From NCBI GenBank assembly GCA_937901805.1, contig CALDJI010000043.1:1-13285 (forward strand): DNA of 13,285 nt. The letters are read 5' to 3'. Made by a program: the position numbers and the translations under genes. Of this stretch, positions 1 to 7,442 are shown one piece after another (within the stretch, counting starts at the first letter, position 1; every line of letters begins with the position of its first letter). The notes under the pieces are model-generated. The model saw only the letters and a program-made list of their open reading frames with translations, was not told the origin of the DNA and searched no databases. This DNA comes from an uncultured Clostridia bacterium (GTDB lineage: Bacteria > Bacillota > Clostridia > Oscillospirales > Ruminococcaceae).

Positions 1-31
1 AGTGACAAAAAAGATGTCACTCCATTTTTTT
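1..31 (+). terminator. Intrinsic terminator of an upstream gene, cut by the window edge
   Basis: An inverted repeat pairs AGTGACA (1-7) with TGTCACT (15-21) across a 7-nt A-rich loop, and a run of seven T follows at 25-31. The right arm continues with CC, so the left arm probably extends to the left of the window. This is the usual form of a Rho-independent terminator and should end transcription of a gene lying before position 1. Confidence 0.7.
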
Positions 32-128
32 CAGTATTCATGCGGGTTTGCGGGCCTTTTGGAAGCGAAATCCGAAAAACGATTTTACTGTGGATATCCA
101 AACAGCAAACCGCAGCAAAATCTCTCAC

Positions 129-173
129 AGCGGGGCTTCCGCCTGATTATTCAGGCCGGAGGTCCCGCTTTTT
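129..173 (+). terminator. Second intrinsic terminator-like hairpin before the TetR gene
   Basis: AGCGGG (129-134) pairs with CCCGCT (164-169), and the inner arms CCTGA (142-146) and TCAGG (151-155) close a TTAT loop. A short T run (169-173) follows. The stem is long and GC-rich with small internal bulges. Lying 100 bp after the first terminator and just before the TetR promoter, it insulates that gene from read-through, or it ends a short transcript starting between the two hairpins. Confidence 0.65.
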
Positions 174-176
174 GCG

Positions 177-205
177 TTGAGAAATTGCTTGACATATGAT
201 ATGAT
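177..205 (+). promoter_or_regulatory. Probable promoter of the TetR-family gene
   Basis: A TTGAGA -35 box (177-182) and a TATGAT -10 box (200-205) are separated by 17 bp, about 40 bp before the start codon. The 11-bp odd palindrome CATATGATATG (193-203) overlaps the -10 box and could be an operator for autoregulation; that role is inference. A TTGACA at 189-194 matches the -35 consensus better but has no -10 at a suitable distance. Confidence 0.5.
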
Positions 206-243
206 TTATTAAAAGAAATAACGATTAGAAGGTGTAAATCACA

Positions 244-798
244 ATGTCCCAGGTAACAAAACGGGCGTTGGAGCAGTCCCTTAAAAATCTGCTGCTGAAA
301 AAACCGCTTACAAAGATCACAGTAGGTGACATTACAGATGATTGTGGAATCAACCGCATGACTTTTTACTATCACTTCAAAGATATATACGATTTAGTAG
401 AATGGTCGTGCCTGGAAGACGCTAAAAGGGCATTAGATGAGAAGAAAACCTACGATACATGGCAGCAGGGGCTCTTACAAATTTTTAAAGTGGTGCAGGA
501 AAACAAGCCCTTTATTCTGAATGTTTACCGTTGCGTTCACCGAGAGCAGATTGAAAAATATCTACAGCCGCTGGTGGATCAGCTGCTTTTGAATGTTATT
601 AACGAGGAGGCAGCCGGGATAACGGTTCGAGACGAAGATAAGCAGTTTATTGCACAGGTCTATTCTTATATGTTTATCGGGTTGATGCTCGACTGGATCA
701 AGGATGATATGCGCGAAGATCCGCAGCAGATTGTAGAAAAGCTTTCCAAGCTGATAAAAGGCTCTGTGTCAGTGGCTCTTTCCAGATTTAAACTCTGA
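244..798 (+). CDS. TetR/AcrR-family transcriptional regulator
   Basis: This 184-residue protein has the N-terminal helix-turn-helix of the TetR family at about residues 24-45. The recognition-helix signature is the stretch NRMTFYYHFKDIYDLVEW (about residues 37-54), close to the family pattern in which a Tyr-His-Phe group precedes an acidic helix. The rest is helical and fits the ligand/dimer domain; length is normal for the family. The ATG is preceded by AGAAGGTG (227-234). It lies 145 bp upstream of the oleate hydratase gene, in the same direction, with its own promoter and a terminator between them. TetR-type regulators often control a neighbouring gene, so it probably responds to unsaturated fatty acids or membrane stress and controls itself, the hydratase, or both. 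The ligand is inferred from position alone. Confidence 0.88.
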   Translation: MSQVTKRALEQSLKNLLLKKPLTKITVGDITDDCGINRMTFYYHFKDIYDLVEWSCLEDAKRALDEKKTYDTWQQGLLQIFKVVQENKPFILNVYRCVHREQIEKYLQPLVDQLLLNVINEEAAGITVRDEDKQFIAQVYSYMFIGLMLDWIKDDMREDPQQIVEKLSKLIKGSVSVALSRFKL

Positions 799-878
799 TT
801 TTATCATTTTAACGGTTTTGATAAAACTTTTTACATCTTCTGATCCCGTGATAAGAATTTTGTCACGGTGCTTTTTTT
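799..878 (+). terminator. Terminator of the TetR gene, with an upstream inverted repeat
   Basis: CCGTGA (846-851) pairs with TCACGG (863-868) and is followed by TGC and seven T (872-878), a good intrinsic terminator. Directly after the stop codon, TTTTATCA (799-806) and TGATAAAA (819-826) form an 8-bp inverted repeat followed by CTTTTT. That repeat could be a weaker first terminator or a regulator-binding site in front of the oleate hydratase promoter; the sequence does not decide between them. Confidence 0.7.
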
Positions 879-883
879 GTTTA

Positions 884-935
884 TTGTGCCCCTGATGAGA
901 GTAGGTATAATGAAAACAGAAAGAAAAACAGGAGG
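884..935 (+). promoter_or_regulatory. Promoter and ribosome binding site of oleate hydratase
   Basis: A perfect TATAAT -10 box lies at 906-911, with a weak -35 candidate TTGTGC (884-889) 16 bp upstream. A consensus AGGAGG (930-935) follows, 8 bp before the ATG at 944. The weak -35 next to a perfect -10 would suit a regulated promoter, and the TetR-family gene just upstream is the obvious candidate regulator. Confidence 0.55.
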
Positions 936-943
936 TTTTCGTT

Positions 944-2737
944 ATGTATTACTCTGCAGGAACCTATGAATCATTTGCCCATCCCGAGAAACCGAAGGAT
1001 GTAGATAAAAAATCCGCTTACATTATTGGCACGGGGCTGGCTGGGCTGACCGCCGCTTTCTATCTTGTCCGCGACGGACAGATGAAGGGGGAGCATATCC
1101 ATCTGCTCGAAAAGCTGGAGCTTGCCGGCGGCAGCTGCGACGGACGCAAGGATGTGACAAAAGGCTTTTTCATGCGCGGAGGCCGTGAAATGGATAACCA
1201 CTTCGAGGTCATGTGGGATACCTTCCGGGATGTGCCCTCCATCGAAACACCCGGAATTTCGGTGCTGGACGAGTATTACTGGCTCAATAAGCACGACCCG
1301 AACTATTCTCTCTGCCGTGCCACGGTAAACTGTGGCGAGGACGCCCATACAGACAAGAAGTTTTTACTGGATAAAGACTCGGCAATGGCTTTATCCAAGC
1401 TGTTCTTAACACAGGAAAAGGATTTGGAAAATAAAAAGATTTCCGATGTGCTTCCTAAATCCTTCTGGAACACAAATTTCTGGCTCTATTGGCAGACGAT
1501 GTTTGCCTTTCAACGCTGGTCGAGCGCTTTGGAAATGAAGCGTTACCTTTGCCGCTATGTGCATCATATTGACGGCTTGCCGGATTTCAGCGCCCTGCGT
1601 TTTACCAAATACAACCAATACGAGAGCATGATCCTGCCGTTGGTAAAATATCTTGAGAATCATGGCGTGCAAATCGAGTACGGTATGGATGTAAAAAATG
1701 TCATTATACAAACCGAAGGTGATAAGAAGATCGCAAAGCAGATCGTCTATGTAAAAGACGGTAAGGAGCAGACCATTGACCTGATCGAGGATGATCTCGT
1801 CTTCATTACCAACGGTTGCTGCACCGATACTTCCTGTTACGGCGACCAGACCCATGCCCCGGACTTATCTGTTATTCACAACGGCTGCGGCGAGTCGTGG
1901 GATATGTGGAAGGCCATCGCCGCTCAGGCCGAGCATGGAGAGTTTGGGAATCCGGATGTCTTCTGCAGCAATATCGATGCCACCAACTGGATGAGCGCAA
2001 CCGTAGCGACGTCCAACGAGGAGATTATCCGGCATATTATGAATGTCTGCAAACGCGACCCACGCTCCGGCAAGGTAACGACCGGCGGTATTGTAACCGT
2101 TAAGGACAGCACCGACAACTGGTATCTTTCCTGGACAATCAACCGTCAGCCGCAGTTCAAGTCGCAAGATAAGAACATGATTTTGGTATGGCTTTATTCC
2201 CTCAATACAAACAAAGAGGGCAACTATGTAAAAAAGGCGATGCGCAACTGCACCGGCGAAGAGGTTTGCCGCGAATGGCTGTACCATATTGGTGTCCCGG
2301 CCGATAAAATTGACGCTCTCGCCAAGGATGCCTGCAATACCACAACCTGCTTTATGCCGTATATCAACGCCTTTTTCCAGCCGAGAAAAGAATCCGACCG
2401 CCCAAAGGTAGTGCCGCAGGGCGCTGTGAACTTCGCTTTCATCGGTCAATTTGCCGAGACACCGCGGGATACCATTTTCACTACCGAGTATTCCATGCGC
2501 ACGGGTATGGAGTCTGTCTATACCCTGCTGGATATTGACCGCGGTGTACCGGAGGTTTGGGGCAGCAAATACGACGTGCGTGAGATCCTGCGAGCCTGTT
2601 ATTATGCCATTGACAAAAAGCCGTTATTGGAAGCGGAATTGCCCTTTGCAGAAAAAGAATTGCTGAAACTTGTTATAAAGAAAGTGAAGGGCACCGATTT
2701 AGAGCTTTTACTGAAAGACAGCGGGTTAATCAAATAA
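944..2737 (+). CDS. ohyA: Oleate hydratase (MCRA family, FAD-binding)
   Basis: This 597-residue protein belongs to the myosin-cross-reactive-antigen family of fatty acid hydratases. These FAD enzymes add water across the cis-9 double bond of oleic and related acids to give 10-hydroxy fatty acids, acting on free fatty acids at the membrane. The dinucleotide-binding motif GTGLAGL is at residues 29-35, and the glycine-rich segment AGGSCDG at 61-67. The family's RGGREM motif places a Glu at residue 82, and KRY places a Tyr at 201; these match the catalytic Glu82 and Tyr201 described for Staphylococcus aureus OhyA. Length is close to that of other members. The start is fixed by AGGAGG 8 bp upstream. 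In gut bacteria this activity detoxifies unsaturated fatty acids. The TetR gene upstream probably regulates it, and it ends in its own terminator. Confidence 0.95.
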   Translation: MYYSAGTYESFAHPEKPKDVDKKSAYIIGTGLAGLTAAFYLVRDGQMKGEHIHLLEKLELAGGSCDGRKDVTKGFFMRGGREMDNHFEVMWDTFRDVPSIETPGISVLDEYYWLNKHDPNYSLCRATVNCGEDAHTDKKFLLDKDSAMALSKLFLTQEKDLENKKISDVLPKSFWNTNFWLYWQTMFAFQRWSSALEMKRYLCRYVHHIDGLPDFSALRFTKYNQYESMILPLVKYLENHGVQIEYGMDVKNVIIQTEGDKKIAKQIVYVKDGKEQTIDLIEDDLVFITNGCCTDTSCYGDQTHAPDLSVIHNGCGESWDMWKAIAAQAEHGEFGNPDVFCSNIDATNWMSATVATSNEEIIRHIMNVCKRDPRSGKVTTGGIVTVKDSTDNWYLSWTINRQPQFKSQDKNMILVWLYSLNTNKEGNYVKKAMRNCTGEEVCREWLYHIGVPADKIDALAKDACNTTTCFMPYINAFFQPRKESDRPKVVPQGAVNFAFIGQFAETPRDTIFTTEYSMRTGMESVYTLLDIDRGVPEVWGSKYDVREILRACYYAIDKKPLLEAELPFAEKELLKLVIKKVKGTDLELLLKDSGLIK

Positions 2738-2748
2738 AACATGAGAAT

Positions 2749-2802
2749 AGAGGCCGAAATTTGGAACCCAAAAATGAGACATCCAAATTCCAGCCTCTTT
2801 TT
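2749..2802 (+). terminator. Terminator of the oleate hydratase gene
   Basis: An outer stem AGAGGC (2749-2754)/GCCTCT (2793-2798) and an inner stem AATTTGGA (2758-2765)/TCCAAATT (2782-2789) form a long interrupted hairpin with a 16-nt loop. It runs into five T (2798-2802), starting 11 bp after the stop codon. Confidence 0.8.
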
Positions 2803-2847
2803 CTACGCTGAAAGCCTAGAAATTAAACCATTTTTATAGTTTTTATC

Positions 2848-3030
2848 TCACCAACACGGGTCATCAAAAGTAATCAGCAGTTCCGCTATGAACCCGGTAT
2901 TCTTCTTTTTGGTAAATATCTTTTGGGATAACACTTCCCGAATCTGTGGATCAGCATTTCGCGGCCGCAAGTTTTCAATTGTCATAGTTTCCTGCCCGCA
3001 TTTGCAGGGAATATCTATGTTGTAAAACAA
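2848..3030 (-). pseudogene. Possible remnant or small unrecognised protein on the minus strand
   Basis: A minus-strand frame of about 60 codons could start at a TTG (3030-3028). It contains IPCKCGQE near its start, with two cysteines spaced as in a zinc-knuckle half-site, followed by a charged segment and the ending LLITFDDPCW. An in-frame TGA lies just upstream, and no clear ribosome binding site precedes the TTG. In another minus-strand frame, an ATG at 3130-3128 opens about 51 codons that overlap this frame, so the two may be parts of one frameshifted gene. I do not recognise the family. It may be a relic, a real small protein, or chance. Confidence 0.25.
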
Positions 3031-3508
3031 TCCCCAAAATCAATAAGCCTGTTTCTAAGCTATAAAGAAAAAGACCATCCATTTTCTGTTTGCAATCGAC
3101 TGTCTTACCTGTGTCATATTCAATTTTCATGTGCTAAACGAGTATCTTTTCGTGAACACCCTATTAAAAGCGGTGGAAAAATCCGAGAGATTTGGCGAAT
3201 GGATTTTCGCATTACCGGATACATTTTTTAAGGATTACTTTTTAGGAGATGACAAGAAATTTTTGTGTCATTTCCATACTGCAGGCAGAGATACGAACTG
3301 GAACAAACGATTCCAGCCCTGCTTTTCACTTTGTAAATATTTTATATTTCCGTCAATTTTTCAAACTTCCTGAATACAATAGCGACAGAAGAATCATACA
3401 AAACAAAAGTTCCAGCGCATTCCTATCCCGAAGGAATTTACCATTGACGAAGAGCAAGACCTGTGATATCTTTAATTCATACTGAAATGCTCTATTTTAC
3501 AATGTGAG

Positions 3509-3515
3509 TAAGGAG
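3509..3515 (+). promoter_or_regulatory. Ribosome binding site of the CAP lipoprotein gene
   Basis: TAAGGAG lies 7 bp before the ATG at 3523 and fixes that start. I found no convincing -35/-10 pair upstream, although the AT-rich stretch 3440-3500 probably contains the promoter. Confidence 0.7.
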
Positions 3516-3522
3516 TGTTGGA

Positions 3523-4299
3523 ATGAAACACCTCATTTCTTTTTTATTTGCTTTTGTTTTGCTGCTTTCCCTGACTGCATGTTCTTCTGAACATCTTTCT
3601 TCCACGTCCAATGATACCGCACAAGCACAGGGCAGTTCTTCACTGTTCACAGATGACAGCATGGTGAGTTCCTCCATACAGGAAAACCTCCAGCAAAGCA
3701 GTTCCTCGGTTGTGGAAACAACGGAAAGCACTTCCTCGAAAGAGTCATCCTCTGCCAAATCCACAGCGCCTGTCCATCACCAGGATACAGCTTCCCGTCC
3801 CCAGCCCCCGGAGAGTTCCCAGGGTCGGAATCCCCCGGCAGAACAGTCCGAAGAGAGCGTCTCTGCGCCTGTGGATCCACAGCCGGAGAAAAATCCGGGC
3901 TCTTCTGTCCCCCCGGCAGAGATATCCCCTGCTCCCTCTGATTTTGCCGAACAGGTCATCATATTGGTCAACGAAGAACGTTCCAGAGCAGGCCTTGCTC
4001 CCCTAATCGCAGATACACAACTGAGTGCAGACGCCCTTGTCCGTGCAAAAGAGACAGCGGAGGTTTTTGACCATATACGCCCCGACGGCAGTAATTTTGA
4101 TACCGCTGTTTCTATTGAGTGGCAGACAGTCGGAGAAAATATTGCCTGGGGCCAGGCCAGCCCAGAAACTGTAATGAAGACCTGGATGGATTCTCCTGGA
4201 CACCGGCAAAATATTCTCAGCAGCTCTTACAGCAAAATCGGGGTTGGCGTCGTCGAAGATAACGGAAGATTATATTGGGTTCAGCTTTTTGTCGGTTAA
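3523..4299 (+). CDS. Secreted lipoprotein with C-terminal CAP (SCP/PR-1, YkwD-like) domain
   Basis: This 258-residue protein begins with a lipoprotein signal: a short basic start, a hydrophobic core, and the lipobox LTAC with the lipidated Cys at residue 20. Residues 21 to about 139 are a low-complexity linker, first rich in Ser/Thr/Gln and then in Pro/Glu, as used to span the cell wall. Residues about 140-258 form a CAP domain. Its conserved elements are visible: a first helix with ILVNEERSRAGL (147-158), a His at 184 in FDHIRPDGS, GENIAWG (204-210), SPGHRQNIL with a second His at 227 (224-232), and the closing strand YWVQLFVG. Bacterial CAP proteins of this type are exported; their biochemical role is generally unsettled. 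The protein should sit on the outer face of the membrane. The stop codon lies inside a terminator hairpin, so this is a single-gene unit. Confidence 0.9.
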   Translation: MKHLISFLFAFVLLLSLTACSSEHLSSTSNDTAQAQGSSSLFTDDSMVSSSIQENLQQSSSSVVETTESTSSKESSSAKSTAPVHHQDTASRPQPPESSQGRNPPAEQSEESVSAPVDPQPEKNPGSSVPPAEISPAPSDFAEQVIILVNEERSRAGLAPLIADTQLSADALVRAKETAEVFDHIRPDGSNFDTAVSIEWQTVGENIAWGQASPETVMKTWMDSPGHRQNILSSSYSKIGVGVVEDNGRLYWVQLFVG

Positions 4300-4338
4300 C
4301 AAATTCCTCCGCTGCTCATGCAGCGGAGGAATTTGTTA
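4297..4338. terminator. Perfect 19-bp inverted repeat overlapping the CAP gene stop codon
   Basis: The arms 4297-4315 and 4320-4338 are exact reverse complements (19 bp) around a TCAT loop. The left arm starts with the TAA stop codon of the lipoprotein gene. The GC-rich centre CCTCCGCTGC and the AT-rich base, whose right arm ends in AATTTGTTA, give a terminator shape on either strand, though no clean T run follows. It probably ends transcription of the CAP gene and protects its 3' end. Confidence 0.7.
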
Positions 4339-4421
4339 TCTGTAAATCCTTCTAAAAAGTTTACTGCAAATTTGGAATTATCACAGAAAATAAATACAAT
4401 CCCTGTCTTTTCCCTCTTTTG

Positions 4422-4468
4422 TGCTATAATGAACAAGCTTATTGTATTTTCGTACAGAAAGAAGGGGG
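4422..4468 (+). promoter_or_regulatory. Extended -10 promoter and ribosome binding site of the first MATE gene
   Basis: TGCTATAAT (4422-4430) is a full extended -10 element with a perfect TATAAT at 4425-4430. No good -35 is visible, which the extended element can compensate for. AAGGGGG (4462-4468) lies 7 bp before the ATG at 4476. Because the -10 box falls at 4425, a start at the upstream in-frame ATG (4419) is ruled out for this transcript. Confidence 0.7.
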
Positions 4469-4475
4469 TACTAAC

Positions 4476-5882
4476 ATGGCATCACCACATACTATGGAAA
4501 ATGATATTACCAATGGGGTTATCTGGAAACAGCTGCTCCTGTTCTTTTTCCCGATCTTATTCGGCACTTTTTTCCAACAGCTCTATAATACTGTTGACGC
4601 GGTTATTGTCGGGCAGTTTGTAGGAAAAGAGGCCCTTGCCGCAGTCGGCGGATCAACCAGTGTTTTGATCAACACCTTCATTGGATTTTTCGTGGGACTA
4701 TCCTCCGGCGCCACCGTTGTCATCTCCCAGTTTTATGGGGGAGGGCGTCATGACAAGGTCAGCCGTGCGGTTCACACTGCCGCCGCACTCTGTCTGATCA
4801 TGGGAGCTTTTTTTATGGCAGCGGGCCTGATTGGGGCACCTGCTGCGCTTCAGGCGATGGGAACTCCAGCGGAAATTATGGAAAATTCGGTTTCTTATCT
4901 GCGCGTTTATTTTGCCGGCATCCTCTTCCCACTTATTTACAATATGGGATCTGGAATTTTGCGCGCTGTCGGAGACTCCAAGCATCCTCTGTACTTTTTA
5001 ATTATCTGCTGTATTACCAATCTCATCCTAGATGTTCTCTTTGTTGCAATATTCCGCTGGGGTGTTGCGGGTGCTGCAATTGCCACCCTGATTTCCCAGG
5101 CAGTCAGCGCCGTTCTAATCCTGGTTTCGCTGGGACGAACCGATCAATCCTATCATTTTAATCCCAAACAAATCTGTCTGGATATCCCTATTTTAAAAGA
5201 TATTATCCGCATTGGGCTTCCAGCAGGTTTTCAGTCCGTAATGTATTCTGCTTCTAACATTATCATTCAGTCCAGTATCAACACATTTGGTACAAACATT
5301 GTCGCCGCATGGACCGCTTATGGAAAAATCGACGCCATGTTCTGGATGGTTATGGGGGCGTTCGGCACTTCTATTACCACCTTTGTCGGACAAAATTTTG
5401 GCGCCCAGAAGTATCACCGCATCCGTCAAAGCGTACGGATTTGTTTTTCCATTGCTATGGGAACTACGATTGTACTGTCTGTACTGCTTTATTTTGCGGG
5501 GCCTTACATTTATCAGCTTTTTACGTCCGATACTGCTGTGATCTCCGAGGGAATGAAAATCCTCCGTACACTGGTTCCGTTCTATTTCACCTATGTCAGC
5601 ATTGAAATTTTTGCCGGCGCAGTGCGCGGAACAGGGGATTCCATTATTCCAATGCTGATGACCTGCGTGGGGGTATGCGTCCTGCGTGCAGTTTGGATTG
5701 TTGTCGCCGTCCCCCTATCCCATACGATTCAAACCGTAGTGCTCAGTTATCCAATTACCTGGGGAACCACCTCTTTGATGTTTATTGTCTATTACTTGCA
5801 GGGCGGATGGCTCCGCCGCCGGATTCAAAAAATGGGATTCACACCGGAAATGCGCCACAAAAAAGATTCAAAAACAGCCTGA
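4476..5882 (+). CDS. MATE-family multidrug efflux transporter (first copy)
   Basis: The 468-residue protein is an inner-membrane antiporter of the multidrug and toxic compound extrusion family. It has about 12 hydrophobic segments in two similar halves. The N-terminal half opens with FFFPILFGTFFQQLYNTVD, typical of clostridial MATE proteins. The internal duplication shows as a matched pair of motifs, ILRAVGDSK (near residue 160) and AVRGTGDSI (near residue 385), each at an equivalent point in its half. Members exchange Na+ or H+ for cationic drugs or metabolites; the substrate cannot be read from sequence. The start at 4476 is chosen because the ribosome binding site and the promoter -10 box lie between it and the alternative ATG at 4419. 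It has its own promoter and terminator, so the MATE gene downstream is a separate unit. Confidence 0.93.
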   Translation: MASPHTMENDITNGVIWKQLLLFFFPILFGTFFQQLYNTVDAVIVGQFVGKEALAAVGGSTSVLINTFIGFFVGLSSGATVVISQFYGGGRHDKVSRAVHTAAALCLIMGAFFMAAGLIGAPAALQAMGTPAEIMENSVSYLRVYFAGILFPLIYNMGSGILRAVGDSKHPLYFLIICCITNLILDVLFVAIFRWGVAGAAIATLISQAVSAVLILVSLGRTDQSYHFNPKQICLDIPILKDIIRIGLPAGFQSVMYSASNIIIQSSINTFGTNIVAAWTAYGKIDAMFWMVMGAFGTSITTFVGQNFGAQKYHRIRQSVRICFSIAMGTTIVLSVLLYFAGPYIYQLFTSDTAVISEGMKILRTLVPFYFTYVSIEIFAGAVRGTGDSIIPMLMTCVGVCVLRAVWIVVAVPLSHTIQTVVLSYPITWGTTSLMFIVYYLQGGWLRRRIQKMGFTPEMRHKKDSKTA

Positions 5883-5886
5883 CCAC

Positions 5887-5930
5887 ATCAATTCCCGGAT
5901 GCTCCTGACGCATGCGGGAATTGATTTTTT
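5887..5930 (+). terminator. Terminator of the first MATE gene
   Basis: ATCAATTCCCG (5887-5897) pairs with CGGGAATTGAT (5915-5925). After one mismatch, ATGC (5899-5902) pairs with GCAT (5910-5913) around a 7-nt loop. Six T end the structure (5925-5930). It starts 4 bp after the stop codon. Confidence 0.85.
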
Positions 5931-5965
5931 CAAAAGCAGAAATTGAATTTTGGTGGATTCTGCCA

Positions 5966-5994
5966 TTGCACCGTAACAAAAAAATTATTAGAAT
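5966..5994 (+). promoter_or_regulatory. Promoter of the second MATE gene
   Basis: TTGCAC (5966-5971) and TAGAAT (5989-5994) are spaced by exactly 17 bp, giving a predicted transcript start near 6001. The leader is then only about 30 nt. The best ribosome binding candidate is AGAAAG (6021-6026), which is poor and close to the start codon. Confidence 0.55.
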
Positions 5995-6029
5995 AGAAAC
6001 TATCTTCCCATATCAGTAACAGAAAGCCG

Positions 6030-7442
6030 GTGGAACCAACGGATACCAAACAGAAAACTGATTTTTCCAAAGGCTCAGTTTCAGGCAATATCCTGCGCCT
6101 GGCTGTCCCGATGACTTTTGCCCAGCTTATCAACGTTTTGTACAGCGTTATTGATCGCATGTATATCGGACATATCCCCAACGCCGCTGCAAACGCACTG
6201 ACTGGTATTGGGCTGACCTTCCCCATTATCTCCATTGTCACTGCTTTTGCAAATCTGTTTGGGACAGGAGGCGCACCGCTTTTTTCCATTGAACGCGGCA
6301 GACAGGATGGTCAGCGGGCGGAAAAGATCATGGGAAACACCTTTGCCATGTTGATTGGCACCGGCCTTGTCCTGACCGTTTTGATCCTGCTCCTGAAAAA
6401 GCCTCTGCTTTACCTGTTCGGAGCAAGTGACGTCACGTTTCCGTATGCGGACAGCTATCTCTCCATTTATCTGTGCGGGAGCGTCTTTGTTATGACCGGG
6501 CTTGGGATGAATCCCTTTATCAATGCGCAGGGATTTGGACGAATGGGGATGACCACCGTCCTGCTCGGCGCGGTCACCAACATTATACTGGACCCTCTCT
6601 TCATTTTTGTGTTCCAGATGGGGGTTGCAGGCGCGGCGCTCGCTACGGTAATTGCACAGTTTGTCTCTGCGGCCTGGGCAATTTCCTTTTTAACCGGAAA
6701 ACATGCCCTGTTAAAACTGCGCATACGCAATATGAAAATCCAGTTTTCTCTGGTAAAACGGATAATCGGCCTTGGTACATCCGGTTTTATTATGAATATC
6801 ACAAACAGCCTGGTGCAGATTTTCTGCAATTCTACCCTGCAAATCTTTGGAGGGGATCTGTATGTCGGCGTTATGACCGTACTCAATTCAGTCCGTGAGA
6901 TTGTAATGACCCCGGTCAGCGGCGTTACCAGCGCCACCCAACCGGTCCTCGGGTTCAACTACGGCGCCGGAGAATATCGGCGAGTCCGCAGCGGAATTAA
7001 ATTCATGTCCGGCGTCTGCATGGTTTATACAATTGTTACCTGGCTGATTCTGCTTCTCTTCCCAACTTTCTTTATCGGGATCTTCAGTAGCGATCCTGCA
7101 CTCACACAGGCTTGCATTCCCTCTATGCATATCTATTTTTTCGGCTATTTCATGATGTCTCTGCAGATGGCAGGACAATCCACAGCCGTTGGGCTGGGCC
7201 GTTCCAAACAGGCTATCTTCTTCTCATTACTCAGGAAAGCCTTTATCGTAGTCCCTTTGACGCTCATTTTACCCAGGATGTTTGGCCTTGGGGTCAACGG
7301 CGTTTTTCTGGCGGAGCCTATCTCCAATTTTATCGGAGGTATTGCCTGTTATGTCACCATGCTCTTCACTATCTGGCGGGAACTCAAACGCAAAGAAATG
7401 CAAAAAGAAACTGCTGTGCTCCCCGCTTCTTCAAAATCGTAA
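6030..7442 (+). CDS. MATE-family efflux transporter (second copy, GTG start)
   Basis: The 470-residue integral membrane protein has the MATE layout of about 12 hydrophobic segments in two halves. The first half carries the typical stretch AVPMTFAQLINVLYSVIDRM followed by YIGHIP. Where the other two MATE proteins here have an R-G-x-G-D-type motif, this one has NAQGFGRMGM in the first half and STAVGLGRSKQA in the second, so it belongs to a different MATE subgroup and is not a recent duplicate of its neighbour. No ATG is available near the N-terminus: the frame opens after a TAG at 5994-5996, and GTG at 6030 is the only standard start before the first membrane helix. With the weak ribosome binding site, this suggests low expression. 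Substrate unknown. Confidence 0.92.
   Translation: MEPTDTKQKTDFSKGSVSGNILRLAVPMTFAQLINVLYSVIDRMYIGHIPNAAANALTGIGLTFPIISIVTAFANLFGTGGAPLFSIERGRQDGQRAEKIMGNTFAMLIGTGLVLTVLILLLKKPLLYLFGASDVTFPYADSYLSIYLCGSVFVMTGLGMNPFINAQGFGRMGMTTVLLGAVTNIILDPLFIFVFQMGVAGAALATVIAQFVSAAWAISFLTGKHALLKLRIRNMKIQFSLVKRIIGLGTSGFIMNITNSLVQIFCNSTLQIFGGDLYVGVMTVLNSVREIVMTPVSGVTSATQPVLGFNYGAGEYRRVRSGIKFMSGVCMVYTIVTWLILLLFPTFFIGIFSSDPALTQACIPSMHIYFFGYFMMSLQMAGQSTAVGLGRSKQAIFFSLLRKAFIVVPLTLILPRMFGLGVNGVFLAEPISNFIGGIACYVTMLFTIWRELKRKEMQKETAVLPASSKS

Larger units (their letters stand above)
2803..3522. other. 720-bp gene-poor region with possible decayed coding fragments
   Basis: No convincing intact gene is present between the hydratase terminator and the CAP lipoprotein. 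The stretch is AT-richer than its flanks and breaks into short open frames on both strands. A protein-like fragment reads on the minus strand at about 2848-3030. A short + strand frame at 3383-3466 translates to a protein-like tail containing FQRIPIPKEFTIDEEQDL and then stops. An imperfect hairpin, ATGACA (3249-3254)/TGTCAT (3266-3271), has no T run. A frame from 3131 to 3373 is rich in aromatic residues, has no ribosome binding site, and I do not believe it. The best reading is remnants of lost genes plus the promoter of the next gene. Confidence 0.4.

Noticed and set aside
2..199. A + strand open frame of 65 codons at the window start
   Set aside because: It runs through both terminator hairpins and the TetR promoter, and has no ribosome binding site.
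1865..2449. A long minus-strand open frame opposite oleate hydratase
   Set aside because: It is a shadow of the highly conserved hydratase coding sequence, with no ribosome binding site or protein-like family features.
3131..3373. An 80-codon + strand frame in the gene-poor region
   Set aside because: No ribosome binding site, composition unlike the neighbouring genes, and no recognisable motif; the more likely explanation is non-coding or decayed DNA.
4419..4475. Upstream in-frame ATG extending the first MATE protein by 19 residues
   Set aside because: The perfect extended -10 promoter element (4422-4430) and the ribosome binding site (4462-4468) lie inside this extension, and the extra residues are not MATE-like.
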